Below, in pieces: positions 1 through 9,300 of a stretch of DNA of 64,000 nucleotides. A model generated the notes under the pieces. That model saw nothing but the letters and a program-made list of their open reading frames with translations, was not told where the DNA came from and searched no databases. The stretch lies in the NCBI GenBank assembly GCA_028687585.1, contig JAQTZV010000007.1, positions 1 to 64,000 on the forward strand. Reading direction: 5' to 3'. Made by a program: the position numbers and the translations under genes. Origin of the DNA: Desulfuromonadaceae bacterium. GTDB taxonomy: Bacteria > Desulfobacterota > Desulfuromonadia > Geobacterales > Pseudopelobacteraceae. How positions within the stretch are numbered: position 1 is the first letter of the stretch; every line of letters starts with the position of its first letter.

Positions 1-75
1 AACACGGAAGTTAAGCCCCTCAGGGCCGATGGTACTGCACGGGTAGCTGTGTGGGAGAGTAGGTCGCCGCCGGGA
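1..75 (+). rRNA. rrf: 5S ribosomal RNA, 3' part
   Basis: The window opens inside a 5S rRNA. The stretch reading GAAGTTAAGCCCCTCAGGGC and the later GGGAGAGTAGGTCGCCGCC are the conserved loop and 3' region of bacterial 5S rRNA. The 5' part and the 16S/23S genes lie before the window. A strong terminator follows directly, so this is the end of an rRNA operon on the plus strand. The exact 3' end is an estimate. Confidence 0.93.
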
Positions 76-85
76 ATAAAATGAA

Positions 86-122
86 AGAAGCCCGTAACCA
101 GTCAATGGTTGCGGGCTTCTTG
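86..122 (+). terminator. rRNA operon terminator
   Basis: A 15-base-pair stem (86-100 with 106-120, one G-U type mismatch) closes on a five-base loop directly after the 5S rRNA. The run of T after it is short. It ends the rRNA operon and separates it from the converging HD-GYP gene. Confidence 0.85.
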
Positions 123-207
123 CGTTAAAACATTGAGAAAGCTGAACACTTAGTATCAGCGATTTTATAACAAGCTCACTAAGATGCGCCTTGATTTGGA
201 TTTCTAC

Positions 208-1179
208 TTACAGTAGGAACTGCTGAATATCTTCCGTACATACCAGCTTCTCGAGAATGTCCAGAAGAGTCGGAGAAAACAGGCTTTTCATCTGATTGCG
301 CATTAACTGAACGGCAATATGGGGCGGCATGGTCTTACTGCCCCTGTTGTCAGTTGTAAGAGTACAGTAGACATCTGCAATACCGGTTATCTGTGCACTC
401 CGTGGAATTTCCCTGCTTTCAAGCCCGAGAGGATAACCGCTTCCGTCGCACCGTTCATGGTGGAGCCTGACGATCGACAGCGCCACCGGAGAAAGCACTC
501 CTTTGCTCTCTAGGTAGATATACCCTTCCTCAGGATGTCGTCTCAGAATATTAATCTCATCCTCGCTCAACTTGCCACTCTTATTCAGTATTTCCTGCGG
601 TACAAATATTTTGCCGAAATCGTGAAGGATGGCGCCGGTACCGACGTCCAGCATCTCGTCGCGTGACAGTGAGTAAGATTCGGAGTGCATCAGAAGGGCC
701 AAGGATGCCACCTGCAATGAATGCACAAAAGTATAATAGTTGTGCGACATCACCGTTTCGAGAGAGGTAATCGCATCCGGGTTGTTCGAGAGATACAGCA
801 TCAGGTTTTCGATGAGACGTTTGGTGCGATGCAGATCGGTTGACTTTTCAGGATTAGTGAAGATATCGTTCACGAAGTTGATCGACGTCTGGTAAATCAT
901 TTTTCCCTTCGCCTGGGCATTGAGGAGATGGCCCTTCAACAGTCGCTCGGCGCTAGCTTCCATGTGGCTGGTGATGACATCCATGTCGTCCTTGGAAACA
1001 AAGACGAACCCCACCCCGTTCTTTGAGAGCCGTTCGTGATCATGATCGCTGAAATCGCGGCCGTTGCTTTTGTATAAAACGTAGTTGCCGCCGGTTTTAA
1101 TGTACAGCGCAACATCGGGAAAGATCAGCGGTTCGATACTCTCCAGGGAAATAGGAACAAAAATATCTTTAGTCATCAT
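208..1179 (-). CDS. HD-GYP domain protein (cyclic dinucleotide phosphodiesterase family)
   Basis: This 323-residue protein has an N-terminal region of about 120 residues like those in other HD-GYP proteins and a C-terminal HD-GYP domain from about residue 140. Visible metal-binding signatures are HDFGK (186-190), the HP pair at 215-216, HH at 240-241 and the GSGYP motif (246-250). HD-GYP enzymes hydrolyse c-di-GMP, and some hydrolyse 3',3'-cGAMP. The usual DxYDALT motif reads DVYCTLT (269-275), so the second aspartate is replaced by cysteine, and the following RPYR-type stretch is missing; activity is therefore uncertain. A GGAG lies nine bases before the first of two ATG codons. It is the last gene of a long minus-strand run, 44 bases after RNase J. 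Confidence 0.88.
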   Translation of the reverse strand: MMTKDIFVPISLESIEPLIFPDVALYIKTGGNYVLYKSNGRDFSDHDHERLSKNGVGFVFVSKDDMDVITSHMEASAERLLKGHLLNAQAKGKMIYQTSINFVNDIFTNPEKSTDLHRTKRLIENLMLYLSNNPDAITSLETVMSHNYYTFVHSLQVASLALLMHSESYSLSRDEMLDVGTGAILHDFGKIFVPQEILNKSGKLSEDEINILRRHPEEGYIYLESKGVLSPVALSIVRLHHERCDGSGYPLGLESREIPRSAQITGIADVYCTLTTDNRGSKTMPPHIAVQLMRNQMKSLFSPTLLDILEKLVCTEDIQQFLL

Positions 1180-1223
1180 GGCCGTATACTCCAGGTAAGT
1201 CGTACAAACTGCAAGCCATTATA

Positions 1224-2897
1224 CTACATTTCCATAATCACCGGCAGTATTACCGGTCTCCGCTCGATGGTTTTTTTACAGAAACGGCGCAGCGCCTGCC
1301 TGACTGCAGTCTTAACTTCATCAGCGTCACAGCGCATTTCGACATTAATCTCCTCCAGAGCAAAAACAACCACCTTGCGGGCATCTTCCAGATACTCCTG
1401 ACTTTCATCCTCGAAAACAAAACCGCGCGAGACAATGTCCGGGCCGTAAATAACTGCTCCGGTACTCATGTTAAGCCCGATGATAACAACGATCATGCCG
1501 TCTTCCGAGAGATGCTTGCGATCTCTCAGTACCATCCTGCCAACATCGCCCACCCCTTTGCCATCGACAAAAACCCTGCCTGATTCAATATGCTCTACTA
1601 TCACGGCGGTATCGGCATAAAAGGAAACCACCTCGCCGTTGGTTGCCAGGATGCAGCGTTCCTCCGGGATGCCGACTTTATTCGCCAGCTGGATATGCTT
1701 GACCAGATGACGATACTCACCGTGAATCGGAATGAAGAAACGCGGCTGTACGGTGTTGATCATCAATTTCAGCTCTTCCTGGCTGGCGTGGCCGGAAACA
1801 TGCACTTCTGACACCCGCTCATGAAAGACTTCAGCACCACGACGATAGAGATGGTTGATAAGTTCCGAGATAGTACGCTCATTACCGGGAATTACGCGGG
1901 AAGAGAGGATAACGGTATCACCCCTTTCCAGTTTGATCTGTTTATGATCGTCCATGGCGATGCGGGTCAGAGCGCTCATCGGCTCGCCCTGACTGCCGGT
2001 GGAGATGATGCAGACCTGTTCCGGCGGCAGATGCGGCAGTTCCCGCAGATCCATCAACTGCTCGTCGGCAATGGTCAGGTAACCGAGGTCCCGGGCGATC
2101 TGGACATTTTTCAGCATCGAACGGCCATTCAACAGGATCTTGCGGCCGCAGCGCGCGGCGACATCAGCTACCTGCTGAACGCGGTGAATGCTACTGGAAA
2201 AAGCGGCCACAATGATACGGCCACAGCATTTCGGGAAGATGTCACCAAACGCTTCGCCGACATATTTTTCCGAGAGGGTATACCCTTCGCGCTCTACATT
2301 GGTGGAGTCGGACAATAGCGCCAGAACACCTGCTGCACCGTAGCGCGACAGGGAGGCCAGGTCGGTCAGTTGACCGTCTACCGGGGTGTGATCTATTTTA
2401 AAGTCACCGGTGTGAATGACAACTCCTTCCGGACAGGTAATAGCCAGAGCACAGCCATCGACGATGGAATGGGCCACCCGCAGGAACTCCACCTGAAACA
2501 AGCCGATTGCCACGGTTTCGCGAGGAACAACGGTTATCAACTCAACAGAGCCGTCCAGTTTGTACTCCTCAAGCTTGGCAGTAACCAGTCCAAGAGTCAA
2601 GGCGGTGCCGTAGACTGGAACATTAAGCTCCTGCAGCACAAAGGGGAGGGCGCCGATATGGTCTTCGTGGCCATGAGTGAGGCAGATAGCCCTGATCTGT
2701 TCCGAACGCTCCCGAAGCCAGGAGATGTCCGGGATAACATAGTCAATTCCGAGCATTTCAGGGGAGGGAAACATCAGCCCGCAATCAACGATCATGATAT
2801 CGTCGCCATACTGGTAGGCCATCATGTTCATACCGATTTCGCCCAAACCGCCGAGGGCGACAATCTGCAGTGCCGAATGTGATTCTGCTCTATCCAT
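1224..2897 (-). CDS. rnj: ribonuclease J
   Basis: RNase J is a metallo-beta-lactamase/beta-CASP ribonuclease with 5' exonuclease and endonuclease activity that matures and degrades RNA in the cytoplasm. The 557 residues match the family length. The zinc motif THGHEDH lies at 74-80, followed by the beta-CASP part with STGSQGEP and the HVSGHAS motif, and a C-terminal domain ending in a basic helix. The gene starts three bases after the stop of the small membrane protein gene, with AGGAAAG ahead of the ATG, so the two are probably translated from one transcript. No sequence oddity was seen. Confidence 0.95.
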   Translation of the reverse strand: MDRAESHSALQIVALGGLGEIGMNMMAYQYGDDIMIVDCGLMFPSPEMLGIDYVIPDISWLRERSEQIRAICLTHGHEDHIGALPFVLQELNVPVYGTALTLGLVTAKLEEYKLDGSVELITVVPRETVAIGLFQVEFLRVAHSIVDGCALAITCPEGVVIHTGDFKIDHTPVDGQLTDLASLSRYGAAGVLALLSDSTNVEREGYTLSEKYVGEAFGDIFPKCCGRIIVAAFSSSIHRVQQVADVAARCGRKILLNGRSMLKNVQIARDLGYLTIADEQLMDLRELPHLPPEQVCIISTGSQGEPMSALTRIAMDDHKQIKLERGDTVILSSRVIPGNERTISELINHLYRRGAEVFHERVSEVHVSGHASQEELKLMINTVQPRFFIPIHGEYRHLVKHIQLANKVGIPEERCILATNGEVVSFYADTAVIVEHIESGRVFVDGKGVGDVGRMVLRDRKHLSEDGMIVVIIGLNMSTGAVIYGPDIVSRGFVFEDESQEYLEDARKVVVFALEEINVEMRCDADEVKTAVRQALRRFCKKTIERRPVILPVIMEM

Positions 2898-2900
2898 AGG

Positions 2901-3302
2901 TTATCTTTCCTGTTGCAAGGGTATCAGAGCGGTAATCTTTTTGTCACATTTTTCGATCCAGGTCATGCCGGGTGTGGACAGCCAGTGATCGGCGTAGAAC
3001 GAACTCCGCAGGGAACGATACGCAATCAGGGCGCGGTTTACATCTCCCAGACGCTCATTCGTTTCGCCGATCTGCCATAGCTTTTCTGCCGCCTTTTCAA
3101 TGGTCGGGTGGTACGGGATATACATATGCAGAGCCGATTCATATCCGGCCACTGCGCCGGTAAAATCACCGTTACGGAAGGCTTCTTCACCCAGACGGAA
3201 TTGACTGCTCATGCGCCACCAGGTTCCCGCAAAGAACAATAACAGACTGATCAGGCAAATGACGATGCCGTTGGCGATGATCCTTTTTAGCTGTTCGTTC
3301 AT
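2901..3302 (-). CDS. small membrane-anchored TPR-like protein
   Basis: The protein has 133 residues. An N-terminal hydrophobic segment (about residues 9-28) is followed by a helical, tetratricopeptide-like region with the pattern GEEAFRNGDFTGAVAGYESA and a second similar unit. TPR proteins on a single membrane anchor usually act as assembly platforms, but no partner is evident here. The start at 3302 was chosen because it lies four bases after the stop of the upstream gene; a longer open frame reaches 3404 but overlaps that gene. Function unknown. Confidence 0.75.
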   Translation of the reverse strand: MNEQLKRIIANGIVICLISLLLFFAGTWWRMSSQFRLGEEAFRNGDFTGAVAGYESALHMYIPYHPTIEKAAEKLWQIGETNERLGDVNRALIAYRSLRSSFYADHWLSTPGMTWIEKCDKKITALIPLQQER

Positions 3303-3306
3303 GTAG

Positions 3307-3498
3307 TTACCTGCTCCAGAAAAAACCGGGAATAACAGTGAGCAGGACGCCCAATGCAAAAACGACAACTCCGCACAGGACGACGACCGCTGCGGCGATG
3401 TCAAAGGGCTTTTTCAGGTGATGTGCCGCCGGAAGTCCCCAGATCATGCCGACCAAGCCGGCGATAATCAGCGTACTATACTGATAGCTGATAGTCAT
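3307..3498 (-). CDS. 63-residue membrane protein, function unknown
   Basis: The protein is nearly all membrane: two hydrophobic segments (about residues 8-25 and 35-58) joined by the polar HHLKKP turn. It is packed between plsC, whose first-in-line stop directly abuts its start, and the TPR-like gene, so it belongs to the same transcript. I do not recognise a family. It could be an accessory of envelope lipid work, by position only. Confidence 0.65.
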   Translation of the reverse strand: MTISYQYSTLIIAGLVGMIWGLPAAHHLKKPFDIAAAVVVLCGVVVFALGVLLTVIPGFFWSR

Positions 3499-4206
3499 TC
3501 AATGCTCCAAAGCTGATTCAATCTGTTTCCGTACATGCTCCATCATCCAGCTTTCTGCGTCACTCTTTCGGAGACCCGAAGGGGAAACGACCGGAGGGTG
3601 CAACGTGATGCTGATATCACCACTGTACAGCCTGATTTCGTTGGCAGGATTAATCCGACCGCTGCCGTTGATCGTGACCGGAACTACCGGTACTTCCGCC
3701 TTGCGCGCAAGCACAAATCCGCCTCGTTTAAACGGCAGCAGGTTGCCGTCTGTCGTACGGGTTCCTTCGGGGAACAGGACGACGCTCTTGCCCTGACGAA
3801 TCGTAGCTGCAGCCTCATCCAAACTCTGTAACGCCTTTCGCCCATCGCTGCGATCAAGCGGGATATACCCGCCGCGACGCATGGAATGGCCGAACAGCGG
3901 AATCTCAAAGAGCTCCTTTTTGGCGATCCAGAAAAACTGGCGCGGCATGGCGGCCAGCAGCGACAGAATATCAAAATTGCTCTGATGGTTGCTCATGAAG
4001 ATCACCGGGCCATCCGGGAGAAGTTCACTGCCGCTGACAGTTACCTTGACCCTGTTAAGTGCCAGCATTAGCTGTGCCCAGAGACGTGCGTGCCAGGCAT
4101 GGACACGTCCGCTTGCATCAAACAACGTTGAAACAATGGCACTGACTGAAAACAGCACTGTCAGAGGAATTAAAACTGCCAGATAGAGGTATGCGCGAAC
4201 CATCAC
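3499..4206 (-). CDS. plsC: 1-acyl-sn-glycerol-3-phosphate acyltransferase
   Basis: This enzyme transfers an acyl chain to lysophosphatidic acid to make phosphatidic acid, the precursor of membrane phospholipids. The 235-residue protein has an N-terminal membrane segment (about 5-27), the catalytic NHQSNFD box (His74, Asp79) and the substrate-binding FPEGTR box (145-150), plus IPLDRSDGRKA between them. Length and motif spacing are normal. It sits between a release-factor-like gene and a small membrane protein gene. Confidence 0.92.
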   Translation of the reverse strand: MMVRAYLYLAVLIPLTVLFSVSAIVSTLFDASGRVHAWHARLWAQLMLALNRVKVTVSGSELLPDGPVIFMSNHQSNFDILSLLAAMPRQFFWIAKKELFEIPLFGHSMRRGGYIPLDRSDGRKALQSLDEAAATIRQGKSVVLFPEGTRTTDGNLLPFKRGGFVLARKAEVPVVPVTINGSGRINPANEIRLYSGDISITLHPPVVSPSGLRKSDAESWMMEHVRKQIESALEH

Positions 4207-4289
4207 CGACTCCCATAAAACAGTGCCAAATTACAGCGGGATGGTAATTGAGTCAAACGAATTCTGGGCGGGTAGTGTCAGGAGTATGA

Positions 4290-4613
4290 CTATTCCAGGA
4301 ACGTGCGCGATCGTTTTTTCTCGGACATAATCCGCTTTTCTGTGAGGCGCACTTCTTTCGCTTTTTTGGGTACACGCGTGGAGATGCGTTTCTTGACGGT
4401 GCGTTCACGGCGTTCAAGGGCACGGCGCAAACGTTCCATGGCGACTTCACGGTTCTGGAACTGGCTGCGATTCTCAGAAGCCTGAGCAACAATTCCGGTC
4501 GGCAGGTGCCGGATCCGCACGGCCGAGTCAGTGGTATTGCGGTGCTGGCCACCCGGACCGGAGCCGCGGTAAAATTCAATTTTTATGTCTGATTCACGTA
4601 TTTCCAGGGTCAT
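4290..4613 (-). CDS. release-factor-like GGQ-domain protein (ArfB/PrfH-type peptidyl-tRNA hydrolase)
   Basis: About 107 residues consisting of one catalytic domain of class I release factors: [10 protein letters not shown] with GGQ at residues 21-23, followed by a lysine/arginine-rich tail. There is no codon-recognition domain. Proteins of this form (ArfB and relatives) hydrolyse peptidyl-tRNA on stalled ribosomes; this is known for the family and inferred here. The start at 4613 (MTLEIRES) is favoured because it lies outside the upstream methyltransferase gene; an ATG at 4646 in the same frame would overlap that gene by 23 bases. Neither has a good ribosome binding site. Confidence 0.82.
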   Translation of the reverse strand: MTLEIRESDIKIEFYRGSGPGGQHRNTTDSAVRIRHLPTGIVAQASENRSQFQNREVAMERLRRALERRERTVKKRISTRVPKKAKEVRLTEKRIMSEKKRSRTFLE

Positions 4614-4623
4614 GGCAGTATGT

Positions 4624-5844
4624 TCACGCTTTGGCACAAACGGCATATTTGAGATAGCGCCCTTCCGGAAAGGTGACCGGATAGGGGAAGTCTTCCGGCT
4701 GGCCGAGGAGAGAGATCACCCGCAGGTCACAACGGGCCGAAATTGCACCCCGGCGTAACTCTTTTAGGTACTCGGCAACATCAACCTTCTGATGATTGGA
4801 GGATGCGATCAGAAGCCCGTTATCGGTCAATAATGGCAGAGCGGCAGCCACAAGGTCGGAAGTACCACCACGGGTGGTAAACCGGCTCTTGGCGGTAGTG
4901 GAAAATGAAGGAGGATCCATCAGGATGACATCGTAAAACTTGCCACTCTGTGCAAGTCTGTCCAATACAGCGAAGCAGTCGCCGACAATACATTCATGCT
5001 GTTTGAGGTTGATGCGGTTTGCCGTAAAATTGTCTCGGGCCCAATCCGTATAGCCGGGTGAAGCATCCACACTCGTCACCTCTGCTGCACCGGCTGCGGC
5101 GGCTGCTACCGAAAACGCTCCGGTATAGGAGAACAGATTGAGTACCCGTTTTCCTTTCACTCGTCCCATCAGATCACGGCGATTGCGACGTTGATCGAGA
5201 AACAGTCCCGTGTTTAACCCCTGTTCCAGGCTCACCAGATACGTGAGGCCATTCTCCAGCACTTCAAGGCGTGGAGCAGCAGCAGCACCTGCCAGAAGGC
5301 ATCCGTAATTTTTACTGTTACTGACCGCTTCCAGTTCGCGGGTCTTCTGAGGACGGCTTTTTTCATAGATACCGCGCGGGGAGAGAAGTTCCTGCAGAAC
5401 ACGGGTGACCAGCTTCAGGTGCGGTCGCCAGGCGGCACTGTAAATCTGCAGCATCAGGAAATCGGCATATCGGTCAACAGTCAGACCGGGGAGGCCATCC
5501 CCCTCAGCGTTTACTATACGGTAAGCGGTGGTGTCGCTCATGTCGGCATGATTGCGGCGAAGTTCAATGGCGCTCCGCACCCTCTCGGTCAGCCAGGAAC
5601 GATCAAGCTGAATCGGCTTACGATCAAGTACCCGTGCGATAATCCGATCGTGAGGCTCAAGCAGAGCCGTGGCCAGATAACGTCCCTGGCTGTCGCACAG
5701 CTCTACGGTCTGTCCGGAAATGCCGGCAGGCCATTTCCGGGTATAGGCATCAGCAACGACCCATGGATGCCCCAATTCAAGCATCCTGACTGTTTCAGGG
5801 CCGACAATACGCGTCGCTTCCTTCGTTTTCACATGAATCTCCAT
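4624..5844 (-). CDS. class I SAM-dependent rRNA methyltransferase (RlmI-like)
   Basis: The 406-residue protein has an N-terminal PUA-type RNA-binding region (about 1-75), then the motif FLDQRRNR, the SAM-binding [17 protein letters not shown] and the catalytic DPPSF motif of RNA cytosine-5 methyltransferases of the RlmI family, which modify 23S rRNA. The start [10 protein letters not shown] at 5844 is chosen because it lies four bases past the end of mog; the frame runs open to 5934 but that part overlaps mog. The exact rRNA target cannot be read from sequence. Confidence 0.88.
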   Translation of the reverse strand: MEIHVKTKEATRIVGPETVRMLELGHPWVVADAYTRKWPAGISGQTVELCDSQGRYLATALLEPHDRIIARVLDRKPIQLDRSWLTERVRSAIELRRNHADMSDTTAYRIVNAEGDGLPGLTVDRYADFLMLQIYSAAWRPHLKLVTRVLQELLSPRGIYEKSRPQKTRELEAVSNSKNYGCLLAGAAAAPRLEVLENGLTYLVSLEQGLNTGLFLDQRRNRRDLMGRVKGKRVLNLFSYTGAFSVAAAAAGAAEVTSVDASPGYTDWARDNFTANRINLKQHECIVGDCFAVLDRLAQSGKFYDVILMDPPSFSTTAKSRFTTRGGTSDLVAAALPLLTDNGLLIASSNHQKVDVAEYLKELRRGAISARCDLRVISLLGQPEDFPYPVTFPEGRYLKYAVCAKA

Positions 5845-5848
5845 CGCT

Positions 5849-6349
5849 CTATTTAGTAAATCTTCCGCCGCAATCTTCCTGCCCGCCCCGGATCTTCTCA
5901 ACGGCGTGACCGATCGTCGCCCAGACCGCTTCAAGGTTTTCCAGCGCGCCCTTCGGGCTGCCGGGAAGATTAATTATGAGCGACCGGTTGCGAATTCCGG
6001 CCACGGCACGGGAGAGCGGAGCCATGGTGGTTTTTTCCAGACTTCTGATGCGCATCAGCTCTCCAAGACCTGGAATCACACGCTCCACAACCTGCAGCGT
6101 TGCTTCGGGCGTAATGTCGCGCGGAGAAACACCAGTGCCCCCGGTGGTCAGAATCAGGTCGGCTGCATCGGCATCAGCCCATTCGGTCAGTACCGCAACA
6201 ATTTCGGTGAACTCATCGGCAATAATACGTGATTGCACGGTTGTTACACCCCTTTCTTTCAACCAGGCGGCCAGAGTCGGACCGCTTTCATCAACACGTT
6301 CGCCCCGCGCACCTTTGTCGCTTAACGTCAGGATAGCTGCTCTCATCAC
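5849..6349 (-). CDS. mog: molybdopterin adenylyltransferase (MogA/MoaB family)
   Basis: MogA activates molybdopterin by adenylylation before molybdenum insertion. The 166 residues carry the family signature GGTGVSPRDITPEAT (70-84) and the PGSPKGALENLEAV stretch of the substrate pocket. It is one of two molybdenum cofactor genes in the window; moaC lies 8 kb away in a different group. It is read between pqiC and the RlmI-like gene. MoaB of some bacteria is an inactive relative, and sequence alone does not settle which name is right. Confidence 0.87.
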   Translation of the reverse strand: MMRAAILTLSDKGARGERVDESGPTLAAWLKERGVTTVQSRIIADEFTEIVAVLTEWADADAADLILTTGGTGVSPRDITPEATLQVVERVIPGLGELMRIRSLEKTTMAPLSRAVAGIRNRSLIINLPGSPKGALENLEAVWATIGHAVEKIRGGQEDCGGRFTK

Positions 6350-6368
6350 TACTCCTATATGCTAAAGT

Positions 6369-6992
6369 TCATTTTTTCTGTTCGGCGGCTGTACTCCACT
6401 CTGTCTGAAGCGACTCGGCAATGGCGCTGCTTAACACCGTCAAGGCACGGCTATACGCTGCCACAGCAGCTTCATACCCTTCTCTGTCGGTCAGTACGTG
6501 ACTCCGCACACGGCCAGACTTCAGTCTGTCACCTGATCCGTTCCGAATACTCCACTGCGCATCAAGAGTTACGGCAGAACCATCAAACTCGAAACGTTGA
6601 AAATCAACAAAGACCCGATACGCAGCATCACTGCCAATATTCTGCGGGTACGCCGATACCAGGTCAGAGTCGAGTAGTTGCGACAGATTAACTGTCAGGC
6701 ACCGGGAAATACTGCTTTTCAACGGTTCAGCCCAGCGGTGAAATTCGAGAATCTCTACCTGAGAGGCGTTGATGCGCTGAACAAGCTGCAGGCGGTTTAC
6801 CAGCTCGGGCAGGGTCGGCGTTTCGATGGATACAGACGGCTTCTCTCTTTTTGTCCCAGATGATACAGCCGCTAATGCTGGCTTTTCGGTGGTATCAAAA
6901 GAGTAATATGCTATTCGCGGCGCATGGCTGCAGCCGATAATAAAGGATGTAGCCAGGCAGCATAGAAGTGCAAAATGTGAAATATTACTCAT
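6369..6992 (-). CDS. pqiC: PqiC-type outer-membrane lipoprotein
   Basis: The 207-residue protein has a lipoprotein signal ending in IIGC (Cys21) and the beta-strand start PRIAYYSF typical of the PqiC/YmbA (ABC transport auxiliary) family. In other bacteria PqiC forms the outer-membrane end of the PqiABC lipid bridge. The ATG overlaps the pqiB stop by four bases (ATGA), so translation is coupled. There is a 19-base gap to mog downstream. Confidence 0.85.
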   Translation of the reverse strand: MSNISHFALLCCLATSFIIGCSHAPRIAYYSFDTTEKPALAAVSSGTKREKPSVSIETPTLPELVNRLQLVQRINASQVEILEFHRWAEPLKSSISRCLTVNLSQLLDSDLVSAYPQNIGSDAAYRVFVDFQRFEFDGSAVTLDAQWSIRNGSGDRLKSGRVRSHVLTDREGYEAAVAAYSRALTVLSSAIAESLQTEWSTAAEQKK

Positions 6993-8668
6993 TGTCGCTC
7001 CTCCTTTTTACCCCAGATGAGCGATTCCGGGTGACGTTCCAGATAATCACCAAGCCCCCGCAACGACTGGGCCGCCCGATTCATTTCACGCAGGGCTTCA
7101 CGAAGATCTTTCTGGAGTGGTGCGTCTGCAGAGAGAGTCTGCTGAGCGCCCCCCAGAGTTTTACGGGCTTCTCCAACTGTTTTACGTACCTCATCGAGCG
7201 AACTGCGTACTTCTGTCAGCAGGGAACGTGCTTCGGGAACAATCACGGCATCTACATTCCTGAGCAGTTGATCCGCCCCCTTGAGTGTCGTTTCAAGGGT
7301 CTTTATCGCCTGGAGGGCATCACCGGCAAGCTCTTCGAGCGGCAGTTTGTCAATCTTCTGGACGATTTGCATGAGCGACGTCTGAAACTGCTCCATGTTT
7401 CCGGCAATGGTTGGAAATTCAGGGATTTGTTTATTCCAGTTGATTTTTTCAACGGGCACTTTTGGGAAAAAATCAAGGGCGACATACATCTGCCCGGTCA
7501 AGAGATTCCCGCTCCTGAGCTGGGCGCGGAAACCGTGTTCAACCAGGGAATTAAGCAGCTCACGGGAATCCACCGCGTTGCCACGCTGAGATTTAGTTCG
7601 ATAACGGGCCCTTAGCCGCTCGGGATAAAACTCGATCTCAACCGGCATCGAGAACTTTTCACGGCGCGGGTCCAGTTCAACGTTGATTTTACTAACTTCG
7701 CCAACAGTAACCCCTCGTAGATCGACCGGGGCGCCGATCTGCAGGCCGCGAACCGATTCCTTGAAAACCAGGACGTAATTTTCGACAACCGTGTCCGGGC
7801 GTTTCATGGCATCCTCCTTGGTGGAAAACATGGTGAAGATGGTATTTGCCGGTGCGGGTGGAGCATCTCTCTGCTCTTCCGGCGTTTGAAAGGCAATGCC
7901 ACCGAGCAGGATTGAAAGCATTGATTCCGTGTTCACTTTGATACCGCCGGCATCGAGAGTCACGTCAACTCCGCTCGCCTGCCAGAAACTTGTGTTTGCT
8001 TTAACAAACTGATCATAGGGGGCACGGACAAATACGTTAAGATTCACTCCGGTGCCATCTTTATCCAGTTCGTATGCCACCACTTCGCCAACCTGTATGC
8101 GGCGGTAAAGGAGCGGTGAGGCAATGTCAAGCGAGCCGATGCTTTTTGCACGCAGAACAAACTGCCGTCCCGGCATGTCCATAGTAATCACCGGTGGCCG
8201 CTCAAGTCCGCTGAAGGTATTCTTCCGAACGGTAGAGATCCCTGCGTCAACCCCTATGTAGGTACCTCCGACTAGTGTCCCGAGTCCGGAAATACTCCCG
8301 CCTGTAATTCGTGCCCGTACGGCCCAAAAGTGTGTGTCTTCGATCAGGAGCCCCTCTGCCTCTCTGGATAATTCGGCAGTCACCACCACATGTGATCTGT
8401 CATTAGCGATGGCAATTTCCTTGACTTCACCGATCTGGACTCCCTTGTACTTAATTTTTGTCTTACCCGGTTCCAGACCTTCACCATTGTGGAACGTTAT
8501 CGTAATAACCGGTCCACGGTCGAGGTATGCCTTGACCGCTAGTGAAGCTCCGATAATCATGGCAATGATCGGAATGATCCAAACCAGCTGGAGGCGGCGG
8601 CGCCGTCGGGGTTGAAATACCGCATCGGGAATTGTTGAAAAATCAGTCTGCTGAAATTCATCGGTCAT
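6989..8668 (-). CDS. pqiB: intermembrane transport protein PqiB, MCE-domain tunnel protein
   Basis: The 559-residue protein has one membrane helix (about 27-46) after an arginine patch, then three MCE domains, each opening with a phrase such as FHNGEGLEPGKTKIKYKGV, MLSILLGGIAF and GLQIGAPVDLRGVTVGEV, and a long C-terminal helical region. PqiB hexamers stack MCE rings into a tube that moves lipids between the two membranes. The stop overlaps the pqiC start and the start overlaps the stop of the second pqiA-like gene, both by four bases. Confidence 0.93.
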   Translation of the reverse strand: MTDEFQQTDFSTIPDAVFQPRRRRRLQLVWIIPIIAMIIGASLAVKAYLDRGPVITITFHNGEGLEPGKTKIKYKGVQIGEVKEIAIANDRSHVVVTAELSREAEGLLIEDTHFWAVRARITGGSISGLGTLVGGTYIGVDAGISTVRKNTFSGLERPPVITMDMPGRQFVLRAKSIGSLDIASPLLYRRIQVGEVVAYELDKDGTGVNLNVFVRAPYDQFVKANTSFWQASGVDVTLDAGGIKVNTESMLSILLGGIAFQTPEEQRDAPPAPANTIFTMFSTKEDAMKRPDTVVENYVLVFKESVRGLQIGAPVDLRGVTVGEVSKINVELDPRREKFSMPVEIEFYPERLRARYRTKSQRGNAVDSRELLNSLVEHGFRAQLRSGNLLTGQMYVALDFFPKVPVEKINWNKQIPEFPTIAGNMEQFQTSLMQIVQKIDKLPLEELAGDALQAIKTLETTLKGADQLLRNVDAVIVPEARSLLTEVRSSLDEVRKTVGEARKTLGGAQQTLSADAPLQKDLREALREMNRAAQSLRGLGDYLERHPESLIWGKKEERQ

Positions 8669-9300
8669 ACTATTCTCTCTTTTTGGAGTGGGTCCCAGAT
8701 AAGGCGAGGGTCAAAGTATATGGCACTGAACATGGACAGAACTACTACGGCACCGAACGCTATCGCCCCGGGTCCGGCGGTGACTGTGGCCAGAGAACGA
8801 ATCTGCACTACTGCTGCCAAGATTGTCACAACATAGATGTCAAGCATTGACCAGCGACCGACCAATTCCACTAATCGGTAGAGCCGTAGCCGTTGTCCGA
8901 TAAGCCAGACGGAGCGTCGCTGCACTGAAATGAGTAGTAGGGTAAGAGCGATTAATTTGAACAAAGGTACCATGATGCTGGCAATAAATACGATAGTTGC
9001 AATTCCTTCAAAGCCGGTTTTCCACAACTGTACAATGCCGCTTATGATTGTGTCTTCGCGGTGTTTCAACAGGGATCCGGTTTCCATGATCGGCAGCAGA
9101 TTAGCGGGAATATAGAGCAGATAGGCGGCTATAAGCAGCGCCCAGCTACGCGCCAAACTGTCATGTTTGCGTCCATGAAGCCGGGCTCCGCATCGGGAAC
9201 AGTGCCCCGGATGATCATGTGGAGGCATCTTCGATAACAGACCACAGACATGACATGAACATAGACCCTGTTCCGCCGCCGTTGTCCACTGGCTATTCAT
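8665..9300 (-). CDS. PqiA-like half protein, second copy
   Basis: A 211-residue membrane protein with an N-terminal zinc ribbon (CSCHVCG and CSRCG) and four predicted membrane segments, including the PqiA phrase LLPIMETG and VELVGRWSMLDIYVV. It equals one of the two repeat halves of E. coli PqiA. The start MNSQWTTAAE at 9300 overlaps the stop of the first copy by eight bases; longer starts would run deep into that gene. With the first copy it probably makes up one PqiA-equivalent inner-membrane partner of PqiB. Confidence 0.87.
   Translation of the reverse strand: MNSQWTTAAEQGLCSCHVCGLLSKMPPHDHPGHCSRCGARLHGRKHDSLARSWALLIAAYLLYIPANLLPIMETGSLLKHREDTIISGIVQLWKTGFEGIATIVFIASIMVPLFKLIALTLLLISVQRRSVWLIGQRLRLYRLVELVGRWSMLDIYVVTILAAVVQIRSLATVTAGPGAIAFGAVVVLSMFSAIYFDPRLIWDPLQKERIV

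Noticed and set aside
1821..2882. Plus-strand frames of about 165-170 residues inside the RNase J gene
   Set aside because: Shadow frames opposite a well-conserved gene, no start signals.
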